DNA of 64,000 nt. Origin: Acetispira formosa (nom. nud.) (GTDB taxonomy: Bacteria; Desulfobacterota; Desulfarculia; Adiutricales; Adiutricaceae). The translations under genes were made by a program, and so were the position numbers. Positions 25,638 through 35,170 of the stretch are shown here, one piece after another (position 1 is the first letter of the stretch; every line of letters starts with the position of its first letter). The notes beneath the pieces are model-generated. The model was not told the DNA's origin. It did no database searches and was given only the letters and a program-made list of their open reading frames with translations. Where the stretch lies: the NCBI GenBank assembly GCA_023525915.1, contig CP026657.1:620001-684000 (forward strand), read 5' to 3'.

Positions 25638-25766
25638 GGAGGCGGGGGTTGAAAATTTTCTTTCGTTTACCATTGTTTTTGCGCCACAACTCGCTTCGAA
25701 GACTCAGCTCAGACAAGTGGCGCAAAAACAATGGTTCTCTACAGAAATTTTTCAGCCCCCGCCTCC
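25638..25766. repeat. Long hairpin with CAACTCGCTTCGA loop
   Basis: Arms starting GGAGGCGGGGG and ending CCCCCGCCTCC enclose TTGTTTTTGCGCCAC / GTGGCGCAAAAACAA and a loop AACTCGCTTCGAAGACTCAG followed by CTCAGACAA. The loop is nearly the same as that in both arms of the 15.35-16.2 kb palindrome (15552-15592), where the closing stem is CGCCGC/GCGGCG instead. Confidence 0.85.
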
Positions 25767-25821
25767 TACATTGTCGGCCACGCTATCAGAAGAATTATGA
25801 AGTGAGATGGTATTGCAGTGG

Positions 25822-26020
25822 CAGAGTGGACACGCGTTTATTCTTGATGCCCAGTTCTGAGGTAGCGGTAGTCCTCCTCTGAACTGGCACCTTATTTGTA
25901 CCGCACATGAAAAGTGAAACCTATAGCTATTAAAACCAGCGTACCGAAACTCCTTCTTAGGAGTTTCGGTGGGGTCAAGGGGTTTACCCCTTGTGGGGTG
26001 GAGGGGCAAAGCCCCCCTCT
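25822..26020 (+). repeat. Triple-hairpin 0.2-kb element, left copy
   Basis: Three hairpins in series: CCAGTTCTGAGG with its mirror CTGAACTGG, CCGAAACTCCT with AGGAGTTTCGG, and CAAGGGG with CCCCTTG, ending GGCAAAGCCCCCC. The element is repeated in inverted orientation at 47079-47278. Outer hairpins are almost identical between copies, while the segment between hairpins one and two is diverged. Confidence 0.88.
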
Positions 26021-26042
26021 TCTCTTCAACAGCCTCTTTGTC

Positions 26043-26675
26043 CTAAGACAGGCTGGTGAGGACGCCGGCGTAAATTTCGTCGGCCAGCTTTGTGGCTTTG
26101 GCCAGGATTTTTTCGCCGCCGCCTTTGTATTTTTCCACGAATTCTTTGTCATCAATGCCGGGGACGTTGATGAGGATGTTCAGCCAGGCGCCCTGGGTGG
26201 CGGCTTTGAGGCTAAGGGCCGCTACGCCGAAGTCGCTGGCCGCGTTGGGGTTGGTCTTGCCGATGGCTTTTTCAGCCAGTTCCAGGGCGGCCAGGGCCTG
26301 CTCCATCATGGAATAGGGAGAAATGGTGCAGGCTTTGAGGGCTTCCTGCATGGCCTTTTTGCGGGCGGCCTTATCTTCATCGGTGCTTTTGGGCATTTCG
26401 AAGACGGCGGTGACGCTGTTGAAAGCTTCGGTGTCGCGGTCGATGATGGCCACAAATTCGTTTTTGATTTTTTCTGATTCAGCCAGAAGAGAAGTCATCA
26501 GCTCCTGATGCTCGGCGAATTTGGCCTTGCCGGAGGTCAGGGCGGCCACCATGTGGATCAGGGCCGCGCCGAGGGAACCCTCCAGCGCGGCGGTGGAACC
26601 GCCGCCAGGAGCGGGGGCTTCGGAGGCCAGAACATCGGCGAACTCTTTCAGGTTGTGATCTATCAGCTTCATCAT
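26043..26675 (-). CDS. Formimidoyltetrahydrofolate cyclodeaminase
   Basis: 210 residues, the FTCD_C/FchA family: FADVLASEAPAPGGGSTAALEGSLGAALIHMVAALT at the N-terminus (quoted in parts; note PGGGS) and helical remainder. It converts 5-formimidoyl-THF to methenyl-THF and ammonia. It follows glutamate formimidoyltransferase on the same strand, forming a two-gene operon that together does what the fused mammalian FTCD does. RBS GGAG precedes two adjacent ATGs. Confidence 0.9.
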   Translation of the reverse strand: MMKLIDHNLKEFADVLASEAPAPGGGSTAALEGSLGAALIHMVAALTSGKAKFAEHQELMTSLLAESEKIKNEFVAIIDRDTEAFNSVTAVFEMPKSTDEDKAARKKAMQEALKACTISPYSMMEQALAALELAEKAIGKTNPNAASDFGVAALSLKAATQGAWLNILINVPGIDDKEFVEKYKGGGEKILAKATKLADEIYAGVLTSLS

Positions 26676-26778
26676 GACTCCTTAAATATGAGGGAATTAT
26701 ACGTTGGTTCAGACAGACCGGCCGGACGGTTTGGTAATCGCCCGGCCGCAGGTTGCAATCATCAAAGATGATTGCGGA

Positions 26779-27678
26779 CTAGCCGAGCAGGTGGTTTTCC
26801 AGGACCTGCTTGCCGTAATCAAAGCCTTCAATCTTGAGATAATATTCAGCACAGTCAATGAGGGCCTTGGCCGGGGTCAGGCCGATGACTTCGCTGCCGG
26901 TAATCTGAACGCCCCAGCGGGCCGCCTCAAAGCGAACGGCTTCAAAGACACGATAGATGGGGGTGCCCTCATAGTTGACCAGGTTCATGGAGACCTGGGC
27001 GATGTTGCGGTCTTCCAGCATGACGCCGATGGCCTTGCAGTATTTGTAGCCGCCGTTCTGGGCGCGGATGGTCTTGGCAATGGCATTGGCGATGTTGATG
27101 TCGGAAGTGTTGAGATTAATGTTATAGGCGACCAGGGGCATGCGGGCGCCAATGGCGGTGATGCCGGCGGTGGGGTGGATTTTTCTTTCGCCGTAATCCG
27201 GGGCCCATTCTTCCTGAAGAAGTTTTTCGGGCATGCCTTCGAACTGGCCTTTGCGCACGGTGGCCAGGTTGCGGCGGCCTTCGGATTTGGCCGAACCTTC
27301 ATAGAGGAATGAGGGAATCTTCAGCTCATTATAAATGCGCTCGGCCACCTTTTTGGAGATTTCCACGCACTCTTCCATGGTGACGTCTTTTATGGGCACG
27401 AAGGGGATGACGTCGGTGGCGCCCATGCGGGGGTGCTCACCGGAGTGCTTGGTCATATCGATTTTTTCGCTGGCCAGCTTGGCCAAGCGAAAAGCGGCTT
27501 CGGCAATGCCCTCGGGGCTGCCGACCAGGGTGAAAACGCTGCGGTTGTGGCTGGCATCACTGGAATGGTCCAGAAGGGTGACGCCGGGGACGCCCTGGGC
27601 TTCTTTCACCAGGGCCTCGATAACGGCCTTGTCGCGGCCTTCGCTGAAATTGGGGATACATTCTACGATTTTCGCCAT
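26779..27678 (-). CDS. ftcD: Glutamate formimidoyltransferase
   Basis: 299 residues. Transfers the formimidoyl group from N-formimidoyl-L-glutamate (from histidine) to THF, releasing glutamate. Family signature at the start, MAKIVECIPNFSEGRD, then LLDHSSDASHNRSVFTLVG and HPRMGATDVIPFVPI. The internal ATG at 27678 has GGAG upstream and gives the standard N-terminus; the open frame runs 80 codons further but that part is unrelated. The other histidine-utilisation genes hutH, hutU and hutI are not in the window, though hutD is at 41256. Confidence 0.93.
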   Translation of the reverse strand: MAKIVECIPNFSEGRDKAVIEALVKEAQGVPGVTLLDHSSDASHNRSVFTLVGSPEGIAEAAFRLAKLASEKIDMTKHSGEHPRMGATDVIPFVPIKDVTMEECVEISKKVAERIYNELKIPSFLYEGSAKSEGRRNLATVRKGQFEGMPEKLLQEEWAPDYGERKIHPTAGITAIGARMPLVAYNINLNTSDINIANAIAKTIRAQNGGYKYCKAIGVMLEDRNIAQVSMNLVNYEGTPIYRVFEAVRFEAARWGVQITGSEVIGLTPAKALIDCAEYYLKIEGFDYGKQVLENHLLG

Positions 27679-27983
27679 TTTTGTAACTCCTTCGACCGGC
27701 CTCAAGGGGCTGGTTGATTTGGGTGATAGCCGCATTATGGGGCGTCTCGCCAATAGCCGCCGGCGGGCCGGACGGACTTGGTTTTTCAGAAAATATAGCA
27801 CATCTACACATGTATTTACAACGCAACATTTGAGAAGCAAATAAAAGGCCATATATAAGTGGGCTGAAACAATGATGATTTTAAAACAGCATTGATATGC
27901 AGTTAAAAAATGGAACATAATTATAAATTGATCGTTTACTATTTAAACATTCAGTGCTAATATTAACACCCAAGGAGACCCGC
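27679..27983. promoter_or_regulatory. Divergent promoter region, ftcD / sigma-54 activator
   Basis: 305 bp, AT-rich from 27785 onward, between divergently read genes. The stretch TTGATCGTTTACTATTTAAA near 27930 could hold a sigma-70 -35 and -10 for the activator, but the match is loose. No clear sigma-54 site is seen for ftcD. Confidence 0.4.
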
Positions 27984-29960
27984 ATGGAGCCGACTTTCAT
28001 CATAACCTCACCCAATACCCAGTTCACGGAAATGGCCCGCAGCGTTTCCGAGGAAATGCAGTTCAAAGCCATCATCATTGAGGCCGTCCTGGAAGACGCG
28101 GTGGAACGCATCACCGTAGCCTCCAGAGACAATGACGTCTCGGCTATTATCAGCCGCGGCGGCACGGCCAGCATGATCCGGGAAATTTCCAGCATTCCGG
28201 TTTTGGTGGCCGAGGCCAATGATTTCGACATTCTCATATCGCTCCTGGACGCGGCGGCCATATCCAGGGAAGTGGCCTATGTGCTTTCGGCCGATTATTC
28301 CATCGAAGACCTCTCCTGGGTAACGGAACGCTTTAAAATTAAAATGCGTCCCTATTTTTTCAAAAACAACGCCGAGCTGAATCAGGCCATTCTTCAAGCC
28401 CGGCGCGACGGCCACAAGGTAGCGGTCAGCGGCAGCGACAACGCCCGCAAAATCTGTGAGGACAACGGGCTGGCCTGCGTTCTGGTCAACACCAGCCGCC
28501 GCACCATGATGGAACTGATGCAGCGGGCCGCCCTGATCGCGGAGGTGCGCGGCCGCGAAATCGGCCACCGCCACCGGCTGGCCGCCACTTTCAACCTCAT
28601 CCCCGAAGGCGTCTTCTATCTTGACGGCGACGACACGGTTTCGCTGGTCAACAGCCACGGGCTGGACCTTTTGGGCCTGTCCAGCGAGAGCGAAATAGTC
28701 GGCCGCCCGCTGGCGGACTTTATCAAGGAACCCTTTTTAGAGCAAATCATTCGCGAACAGCGTGAATATTCCGGCATCGTCTTTGAATTATCGGGCAAAA
28801 CCATACTCCTGTATACCGCTCCAGTGCTGGTCCAGGGGCAATACCTGGGCACCGTGGTCAGTCTTCAAAGGGCTTCGGAAGTGGAAAAGCTGGAACACCG
28901 GGTCCGGCGTGAAATCCACTCCTCCGGCCTGACCGCCCACACTACTTTCAAGGATATGGAGCTGTCGGCCTGGGCTCCGGCCATGCGGGCCTGCCTGGTC
29001 AGGGCCAGGCAGTATGCCGCCACTGAAAATACCGTCCTCATCACCGGCGAAAGCGGCACCGGCAAGGAACTGATGGCCGAAAGCATACACAACGGCTCCC
29101 GCCGCCGGGGCCAGGCCTTTGTGGCCATTAACTGCGCGGCCCTGCCGCTGACTTTGCTGGAAAGCGAATTGTTCGGCTATGAAGAGGGGGCGTTCACCGG
29201 AGCCCGGCGGGGCGGCAAGCCCGGCTATTTCGAGCTGGCCCACGGCGGCACCCTCTTCCTGGACGAACTGGGACTCTTGCCCCAACATGTCCAGATGCAG
29301 CTCTTGCGCGTGCTACAATCACGGCAGGTGCTGAGGGTCGGCGGGCGCAAGATGATTCCGGTGGATGTGCGGGTGGTGGCCGCCACCAATGCCGATTTGA
29401 ACGCGGCCGTGGCCGACGGCTCTTTCCGGCAGGATCTGTATTATAGGATCAACGTCCTCCATGTCGATATCCCGCCTTTGAGGCGGCGGCCGGAAGACAT
29501 CCCCCTGCTGGTGTCCCGTTACCTCCCCAAATACGCCCATGAAAACGGCCGGGCCATTACCGGCATGGACGAAGCGCTGATGGCCGCGCTCCAGCGTCAC
29601 AGCTGGCCCGGCAATGTTCGGGAACTCTTGAATTACCTGATGCGCCTCAGTGTTTCCGGCCAGGGGCCGCTGTTGACTGAAAGTGACCTGGAAGCCTGCG
29701 GAATCAGCCTGGGACAGCCGGTAATGACTTCCCATGATGATGGCCCCTCAGCCATTGACCCAACTGAACCAAACATTGTATATGATGAGTCCATGATACA
29801 TCTGACCCCGGGAAACATGGAAAACATGGAGCGGGAAATCATCCGCTGGTACATGCGCCGCTGCGGCGGCAACCGGCAGAAGGTCTGCGAAGAACTGGGG
29901 CTCAGCCGCACCACTCTTTGGAAAAAACTCAAGACAATGGGCCTTGAGGCCTCATGGTAA
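27984..29960 (+). CDS. PrpR-type sigma-54-dependent transcriptional activator
   Basis: 658 residues. N-terminal PrpR_N sensor domain (about 5-180), PAS domain (about 205-310), AAA+ sigma-54 domain with Walker A GESGTGKE (355-362) and GAFTGA (402-407, contacts sigma-54), and C-terminal Fis-type HTH (GNRQKVCEELGLSRTTLWKKL). The PrpR_N domain binds small organic acids or their CoA esters in relatives. The ATG at 27984 follows AAGGAG. It is directly upstream of, and co-oriented with, the glutamate mutase operon, which starts with a sigma-54 promoter; it is the obvious candidate activator. Confidence 0.93.
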   Translation: MEPTFIITSPNTQFTEMARSVSEEMQFKAIIIEAVLEDAVERITVASRDNDVSAIISRGGTASMIREISSIPVLVAEANDFDILISLLDAAAISREVAYVLSADYSIEDLSWVTERFKIKMRPYFFKNNAELNQAILQARRDGHKVAVSGSDNARKICEDNGLACVLVNTSRRTMMELMQRAALIAEVRGREIGHRHRLAATFNLIPEGVFYLDGDDTVSLVNSHGLDLLGLSSESEIVGRPLADFIKEPFLEQIIREQREYSGIVFELSGKTILLYTAPVLVQGQYLGTVVSLQRASEVEKLEHRVRREIHSSGLTAHTTFKDMELSAWAPAMRACLVRARQYAATENTVLITGESGTGKELMAESIHNGSRRRGQAFVAINCAALPLTLLESELFGYEEGAFTGARRGGKPGYFELAHGGTLFLDELGLLPQHVQMQLLRVLQSRQVLRVGGRKMIPVDVRVVAATNADLNAAVADGSFRQDLYYRINVLHVDIPPLRRRPEDIPLLVSRYLPKYAHENGRAITGMDEALMAALQRHSWPGNVRELLNYLMRLSVSGQGPLLTESDLEACGISLGQPVMTSHDDGPSAIDPTEPNIVYDESMIHLTPGNMENMEREIIRWYMRRCGGNRQKVCEELGLSRTTLWKKLKTMGLEASW

Positions 29961-30017
29961 CAAATACGACATATGTTTATAAAATGAACAAATAATCTCC
30001 AATTAAGTTCAGAAAGG

Positions 30018-30038
30018 AAACGGAGCGAAATACCGTTT
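30018..30038. promoter_or_regulatory. Possible upstream activator site
   Basis: Inverted repeat AAACGG-N9-CCGTTT centred about 70 bp upstream of the likely transcription start of the glm operon. Spacing is acceptable for a sigma-54 activator site. Only one copy was noticed. Confidence 0.4.
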
Positions 30039-30071
30039 TACAAAACACCCCGCATTTTCAGCCAATTAGAA

Positions 30072-30088
30072 TTGGCACGTTCTCTGCT
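30072..30088 (+). promoter_or_regulatory. Sigma-54 (-24/-12) promoter of the glutamate fermentation operon
   Basis: TTGGCACGTTCTCTGCT matches the consensus TGGCACN5TTGC with the invariant GG (30074-30075) and GC (30086-30087) exactly 12 bases apart. It lies 153 bp upstream of glmS and downstream of a sigma-54 activator gene. Confidence 0.8.
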
Positions 30089-30240
30089 CTATACATTCCC
30101 AAGCATGTTATCAACGATTGAGACTGACCACATCAAAATTAGGAAGGCCTGAATAACCAAGGGACCATAAGGTACCCGTCCAGCCTCAGGCCGACTCTGA
30201 CCTGCCGATGGAAACAGCCATTCGGGCAAAGGAGCTTTAC

Positions 30241-30648
30241 ATGACACAGAAGGTTATTATTTTAGGTGTTATCGGGGCGGACGTCCATGCCGTGGGCAAC
30301 AAAATCCTGGCTTTCGCTTTTGAGCAAGCCGGATTCAAGGTCGTCAACCTCGGCGTTATGGTCAACCAGAAGGAATTCATCGATGCGGCCATTGAAACCA
30401 ATGCCGACGCCATCGCGGTTTCCTCCCTTTACGGCCATGGCGAAATCGACTGCCGGGGCCTGAGGGAAAAATGCCAGGAAGCGGGCCTGAATAACATAAA
30501 ACTCTACGCCGGCGGCAACCTGGTGGTGGGCAAGGCCGACTTCTCGGAAGTGGAACGCACTTTCAAGGATATGGGCTTTAATCGGGTCTACCCTCCCGGC
30601 ACCCCCCCGGAGACCACCATCGCCGACATGAAAGCGGATCTTGTCTAA
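30241..30648 (+). CDS. glmS: Glutamate mutase (methylaspartate mutase) sigma subunit
   Basis: 135 residues. Small B12-binding subunit; the motif D14-x-H16-x-x-G19 places the histidine that coordinates cobalt at the same number as in the Clostridium enzyme. SLYGHGE and AGGNLVVG line the cofactor pocket. With GlmE it converts L-glutamate to (2S,3S)-3-methylaspartate. The ATG at 30241 is preceded by AAAGGAG; an upstream in-frame ATG at 30208 lacks an RBS. First gene of the operon. Confidence 0.96.
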   Translation: MTQKVIILGVIGADVHAVGNKILAFAFEQAGFKVVNLGVMVNQKEFIDAAIETNADAIAVSSLYGHGEIDCRGLREKCQEAGLNNIKLYAGGNLVVGKADFSEVERTFKDMGFNRVYPPGTPPETTIADMKADLV

Positions 30649-30675
30649 CAAGGCCGAAAGGCAACGGAGCTGACC

Positions 30676-32061
30676 ATGAAAATCATTTTGACCGCTGATG
30701 TCGGCAGCACTTTCACCAAGCTGACGGCAGTGGACATGGAGACCAAAAAAATCATCGGCACGGCCAAATCCTTCACCACCATCGAAACCAACGTGATGGA
30801 AGGATACGGCAAGGCCATGGCCGAGCTTGAAGCCCAATGCGGCAAGCTCGTCTTTGATAAAAAGGTCGCCGCCAGTTCCGCCGCCGGCGGGCTGAAAATG
30901 ATAGCCGTGGGCTTGGTTCCCGATCTGACGGTTCAGGCCGCCCGCATGGCCACGGCCAATGCCGGGGCAAAGATCATGAAGACGTTCTCCTATGAACTCA
31001 GCCGCGATGAACTGGATGAAATCGTCAGTCTCGCGCCCGACATGATTCTCTTGTCCGGCGGCACCGACGGCGGCAACAAGGACGTCATCCTTCATAACGC
31101 CCGTCTTCTGGCCGATTCACCTCTGACCTGCTCCATAGTGGTGGCGGGCAACAAAAGCGCCAAGGACGACCTTCAGGGCATCCTGAAAAATTTCGGCGGC
31201 GAGGTTTTGTTCTGCGCCAACGTCATGCCCGAACTGAACCAGTTGAACATCGAACCGGCCAAAAAAGCCATTCGTGACCTGTTCATCAAAAATATCATCT
31301 CCGCCAAAGGCTTGAGCGAACTCCAGGCGACCCTGGCCAGCGAGATTATTCCCACGCCGCTGGCGGTCTTTGAGGCCGCCTCTTTATTAAGCAAAGGCAC
31401 CAAAAGCTCGCCCGGTCTGGGCGAACTGGTGGTCTTTGACGTGGGCGGGGCCACCACTGACGTCTATTCCATGGCCGAAGGTCTGCCGACCAGAGCTAAT
31501 GTCTTTCTCCACGGTTTTCGCCATCCCTTTGCCAAAAGGACAGTGGAGGGTGACCTGGGCATGCGCTACAGCCTGCGCCCCTTGGCCGAGGCTATCGGCG
31601 TGGACAACATCGCCTGTCTTCTGGATATTGATGAACGCGAAGTTGAAGCCTGGATCAGCACCTGCTCCGCTAACCCGGAAATTTTGCCGGAAGCGAAAAG
31701 CCTGGCCAAAAGGATCGACGAAGCCATGGCCAGGGCGGCGGTGAAGATTTCCATGGAGCGCCATGTTGGCTCAGTCGAGGCGGTCTTTACCAGCACCGGC
31801 CAGTCCTTCGCCCAGACCGGCAAGGATCTGAGCGAAGTGCGTTACCTGATTGGAACCGGCGGCCCCATTATTCACGCCGCTGATCCCGATTACGTTTTGA
31901 AGGCGGCCGTTTATGAGCCTTCCGATATGAATTTATTGAAACCGCTGGCCCCTAAAACCCTGGTCGATAAAAAATATATTCTGTCGGCCATGGGCACACT
32001 CTCCCGGATAGAACCGGAAACGGCGCTGGCTATAATGAAAGAAGAAATCCCGGTCGAATGA
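30676..32061 (+). CDS. glmL: GlmL/MutL, ASKHA reactivation-type protein of glutamate mutase
   Basis: 461 residues. ASKHA ATPase with LTADVGSTFTKLTAVD at the start, ILLSGGTDGGNKD, and VVFDVGGATTDVYSM. In glutamate mutase operons this protein lies between the two subunit genes and is thought to act as a chaperone or reactivase for the B12 cofactor. The position between glmS and glmE here is the classical one. Length is normal. Confidence 0.94.
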   Translation: MKIILTADVGSTFTKLTAVDMETKKIIGTAKSFTTIETNVMEGYGKAMAELEAQCGKLVFDKKVAASSAAGGLKMIAVGLVPDLTVQAARMATANAGAKIMKTFSYELSRDELDEIVSLAPDMILLSGGTDGGNKDVILHNARLLADSPLTCSIVVAGNKSAKDDLQGILKNFGGEVLFCANVMPELNQLNIEPAKKAIRDLFIKNIISAKGLSELQATLASEIIPTPLAVFEAASLLSKGTKSSPGLGELVVFDVGGATTDVYSMAEGLPTRANVFLHGFRHPFAKRTVEGDLGMRYSLRPLAEAIGVDNIACLLDIDEREVEAWISTCSANPEILPEAKSLAKRIDEAMARAAVKISMERHVGSVEAVFTSTGQSFAQTGKDLSEVRYLIGTGGPIIHAADPDYVLKAAVYEPSDMNLLKPLAPKTLVDKKYILSAMGTLSRIEPETALAIMKEEIPVE

Positions 32062-32243
32062 AACGCCCGGCCAACTAAAAAAGGAAATTAACTTTTGAAT
32101 GACACGCGCGTTGCCGCCGCCCGAAAAAGGAGCGCATCGCAAGCAAATACGGAATTTTTAGGCCATTTGTGAACATGCGGATTATTCTTTAGTTGAAACC
32201 CTGTTGAAATTTGGCGGATACAGCCGCAGAGAGGTTTTTTACC

Positions 32244-33695
32244 ATGATTTTGAAAAATGAAAAACTGGCTGACGACGTGTTCCAGAGCCTGCGTAAGGAA
32301 GTCCTTCAGCAGTGGCCCACCGGGCAGGATGTAAACTTCGATGAAGCCGTGAAGTATCAGAAGGAAATTCCGACGGCCAAACGTTTCTCGGTCAAGCTGG
32401 ACAAGGCCGACAAGAGCGGCGCGACTCTCATTCAGCCCCGCGCCGGCGTGGCTCTGCCCGATGAGCACATCGAGCTTCTGCGCTATCTGGAGACCGAGGG
32501 CGAAGCCGACCTTCTGCCCAGCACCATCGACAGCTATACCCGCCACAACCGCTATAAAGAAGCGGAAACCGGCATCGAAGAGAGCCGCAAGCACAAACGC
32601 TCGCTCCTGAACGGCTTTCCGGCCGTCAACCACGGCGTGGGCATCTGCCGCAAAGTCACCTCAGCCCTGAAGAACCCGGTGCAGGTGCGTCACGGCACGC
32701 CCGACGCCCGCCTTCTGACCGAAATAAGCGTGGCCGGCGGTTTCACCTCCTATGAGGGCGGCGGCATCTCTTACAATATCCCCTACGCCAAGGAACACTC
32801 GCTGGAAAAGACCATCTACGACTGGCAGTATGCCGACCGCCTGATCGGCCTTTATGAGGAAGCGGGCGTCACCATCAACCGCGAGCCCTTCGGCCCCCTC
32901 ACCGGCACCCTGGTGCCGCCCTGCATCTCCAACACGGTGGCTGTCCTGGAAAGCCTCATGGCCGCCGCCCAGGGCGTGAAACACCTGACCGTCGGCTACG
33001 GCCAGTGCGGCAACATCATTCAGGACGTGGCCGCCATTAAGTCCCTTCGCAAGGTGACTGAAGAATATTTGCGTAAATACGGTTTCAACGACGTGACCGT
33101 CACCACCGTTCTCCATCAGTGGATGGGCGGTTTCCCGCAGGATGAATCCAAAGCCTTTGGCGTCATCTCCTGGGGCGCGGCCACGGCCGCCCTGGCCGGG
33201 GCCACCAAGGTTATCGTCAAGACTCCGCATGAGGCAATGGGCGTCCCGACCAAGGAAGCCAACGCCGCGGGCCTGAAAGCCACCAAGCAGGTGGTCTCGA
33301 TGCTCAGCGACCAGAAGCTCCTGAACCTCAAAGAAGTGGCCGACGAAGTTCAGATCATCGAAGAGGAAATGAACGTCATTCTCAAAGCCATCGAAGAAGT
33401 CGGCGGCGGCGATTATGCCATCGGTTCGGTGCGGGCCTTTGCCGCCGGCATCATCGATGTGCCCTTCGCTCCCTCAAAATTCAACGCCGGCAAAATTCTC
33501 CCGGCCCGTGACATGAACGGCGCCGTGCGTATTCTCGATTGCGGCAACATTCCCTTCACGGAAGATCTGAAAAAATTCCATCGTGAAAAAATGGAAGAAC
33601 GCGGCAAGGCCGAACGCCGCCCGGTTTCCTTCCAGATGGTGGTTGATGACATTTATGCCATCGGCAAGGGCCACCTGGTGGGTCATCCCGCCTGA
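32244..33695 (+). CDS. glmE: Glutamate mutase (methylaspartate mutase) epsilon subunit
   Basis: 483 residues, matching the known length of the clostridial catalytic subunit. TIM-barrel enzyme that carries the substrate and performs the radical rearrangement. N-terminus [13 protein letters not shown] and [34 protein letters not shown] are recognisable family segments. The ATG at 32244 follows AGAGAGG; the open frame reaches a TTG at 32211, which is less likely. A 182-bp spacer separates it from glmL. Confidence 0.95.
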   Translation: MILKNEKLADDVFQSLRKEVLQQWPTGQDVNFDEAVKYQKEIPTAKRFSVKLDKADKSGATLIQPRAGVALPDEHIELLRYLETEGEADLLPSTIDSYTRHNRYKEAETGIEESRKHKRSLLNGFPAVNHGVGICRKVTSALKNPVQVRHGTPDARLLTEISVAGGFTSYEGGGISYNIPYAKEHSLEKTIYDWQYADRLIGLYEEAGVTINREPFGPLTGTLVPPCISNTVAVLESLMAAAQGVKHLTVGYGQCGNIIQDVAAIKSLRKVTEEYLRKYGFNDVTVTTVLHQWMGGFPQDESKAFGVISWGAATAALAGATKVIVKTPHEAMGVPTKEANAAGLKATKQVVSMLSDQKLLNLKEVADEVQIIEEEMNVILKAIEEVGGGDYAIGSVRAFAAGIIDVPFAPSKFNAGKILPARDMNGAVRILDCGNIPFTEDLKKFHREKMEERGKAERRPVSFQMVVDDIYAIGKGHLVGHPA

Positions 33696-33713
33696 TAAAT
33701 TCCGCATCCGGTT

Positions 33714-33754
33714 CCGGGTGCAAACGGCTTAGGCTACAAGCCGTTTGTACCCGG
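33714..33754 (+). other. Intercistronic hairpin between glmE and mal
   Basis: CCGGGTGCAAACGGCTT pairs with AAGCCGTTTGTACCCGG around a short loop. There is no T-run after it, so it is more likely an mRNA-processing or stability hairpin than a terminator. A TATAAT box follows at 33787-33792 with a poor -35, so a secondary promoter for the methylaspartase gene is possible. Confidence 0.6.
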
Positions 33755-33922
33755 CTGCGGGATTTTAGAATACACTCGGATTCTTATATAATACGGACGG
33801 GAAGAGACCTGACCATCTCCTCCGGCGGTCCTTCACAATCAACACAGCACACAGGATCTCGCGGCCGGTAAATCAAATCCCACGGCCACGCCTGCGGTTG
33901 GCGAAAATCAGGAGTATTTTTT

Positions 33923-35167
33923 ATGAAAATCATAGACATGGTTTGTTCACCTGGCAAAACCGGTTTCTTTTTTGATGATCAGAAAGCCATCAAGGGCGGC
34001 GCGGTCCCGGACGGCAACACCTATATCGGCGAGCCCGCCACTCCCGGTTTCACCCAGGTGCGTCAGGCCGGCGAATCCATCAGCGTCATGCTGATTCTCG
34101 AAGACGGCCAGGTTGCCTACGGCGACTGCGCGGCCGTGCAGTATTCCGGCGCGGGCGGCCGCGATCCGCTTTTCCTGGCCAAAGATTTCATTCCCATAAT
34201 TGAAAAGGAAATCAAACCTCTTCTGGTGGGCAAGGAAATCACCACTTTCCGCAAAATGGCCGAAGAAGCCGATCATCACAAAACCGCCGACGGCCAGCGC
34301 ATGCACACCGCCATTCGCTATGGCGTGACCCAGGCCATTCTGGACGCCGTGGCCCGCAGCCAGCACAAACAGATGGCCCAGGTGGTGGCGGACGAATATA
34401 ATCTGACCATCTCCGACAAGCCCATTCCCATATTCTGCCAGTCCGGCGACGACCGTTACCTCAACGCCGACAAAATCATCCTCAAGGGCGCGGACGTTCT
34501 GCCCCACGCCCTGTTCAACAACGTCAAGGACAAACTGGGCGAAAACGGCGAAAAGCTGAAAGCCTATGTCGAATGGTTAGCCAAACGCATCGACAAGCTG
34601 AAACCCAGCCCCGATTACAAGCCGATCATGCATATCGACGTCTACGGCACCATGAGCCCGGCTTTCAACAACGATTTTGAAAAAATCACCGATTTCCTCG
34701 GCGAGCTGGAAAAGGCGGCCAAGCCTTACCACCTCAGAATCGAAGGCCCCGTGGATATGGGCGACCGCGAAAAACAGATTCAGGCTCTTAAGGAAATCTG
34801 CGAACTTCTGGCCAAGAAAAAAATCGATGTTGAAATCGTGGCCGACGAATGGTGCAACACCCTTGAAGACGTGCGCGACTTCACCGACAACAAGGCCGGC
34901 CACATGATCCAGATCAAAACCCCGGACCTCGGCGGCATCAACAACTCCATCGAAGCCGTGCTTTATTGCAAGAACAACGGCACCGGGGCCTATCTGGGCG
35001 GCACCTGCAACGAAACCGAGCGTTCGGCCCAGGTCTGCGTCCACGCGGCCATGGCCACCTCCCCCGTCCAGTGCCTGGCCAAACCCGGCATGGGTGTGGA
35101 TGAAGGTTTCATGATCGTTTATGATGAAATGCAGCGCATCCTGGCCTTGAAAAAAGCTGGAAGGTGA
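33923..35167 (+). CDS. mal: Methylaspartate ammonia-lyase
   Basis: 414 residues, enolase superfamily. Removes ammonia from 3-methylaspartate to give mesaconate. Catalytic Lys332 (IQIKTPDLGG), His195, and metal ligands Asp239, Glu274 and Asp308 all align one position after the Clostridium tetanomorphum numbering (331, 194, 238, 273, 307). AGGAG precedes the ATG. Second step of the methylaspartate route. Confidence 0.96.
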   Translation: MKIIDMVCSPGKTGFFFDDQKAIKGGAVPDGNTYIGEPATPGFTQVRQAGESISVMLILEDGQVAYGDCAAVQYSGAGGRDPLFLAKDFIPIIEKEIKPLLVGKEITTFRKMAEEADHHKTADGQRMHTAIRYGVTQAILDAVARSQHKQMAQVVADEYNLTISDKPIPIFCQSGDDRYLNADKIILKGADVLPHALFNNVKDKLGENGEKLKAYVEWLAKRIDKLKPSPDYKPIMHIDVYGTMSPAFNNDFEKITDFLGELEKAAKPYHLRIEGPVDMGDREKQIQALKEICELLAKKKIDVEIVADEWCNTLEDVRDFTDNKAGHMIQIKTPDLGGINNSIEAVLYCKNNGTGAYLGGTCNETERSAQVCVHAAMATSPVQCLAKPGMGVDEGFMIVYDEMQRILALKKAGR

Positions 35168-35170
35168 GTT

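Larger units (their letters stand above)
25028..26042. other. 1-kb repeat-rich intergenic region
   Basis: No gene is supported between the cyclodeaminase and SHMT genes. Contents in order: an inverted repeat at 25352-25465; a strong bidirectional terminator hairpin at 25572-25611; a long hairpin element at 25638-25766; and a 199-bp element at 25822-26020 with an inverted copy at 47079-47278. The stretch 25028-25350 shows only the upstream sequence of glyA and nothing else I can identify. Confidence 0.75.

Noticed and set aside
27679-27918. 80-residue N-terminal extension of glutamate formimidoyltransferase
   Set aside because: The extension is unlike the family and spans an AT-rich promoter-like region; the ATG at 27678 has GGAG and the conserved start.
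30241-30648. glmS as glucosamine-6-phosphate synthase or its ribozyme
   Set aside because: Only the name coincides; the protein is a 135-residue B12-binding subunit with D-x-H-x-x-G.
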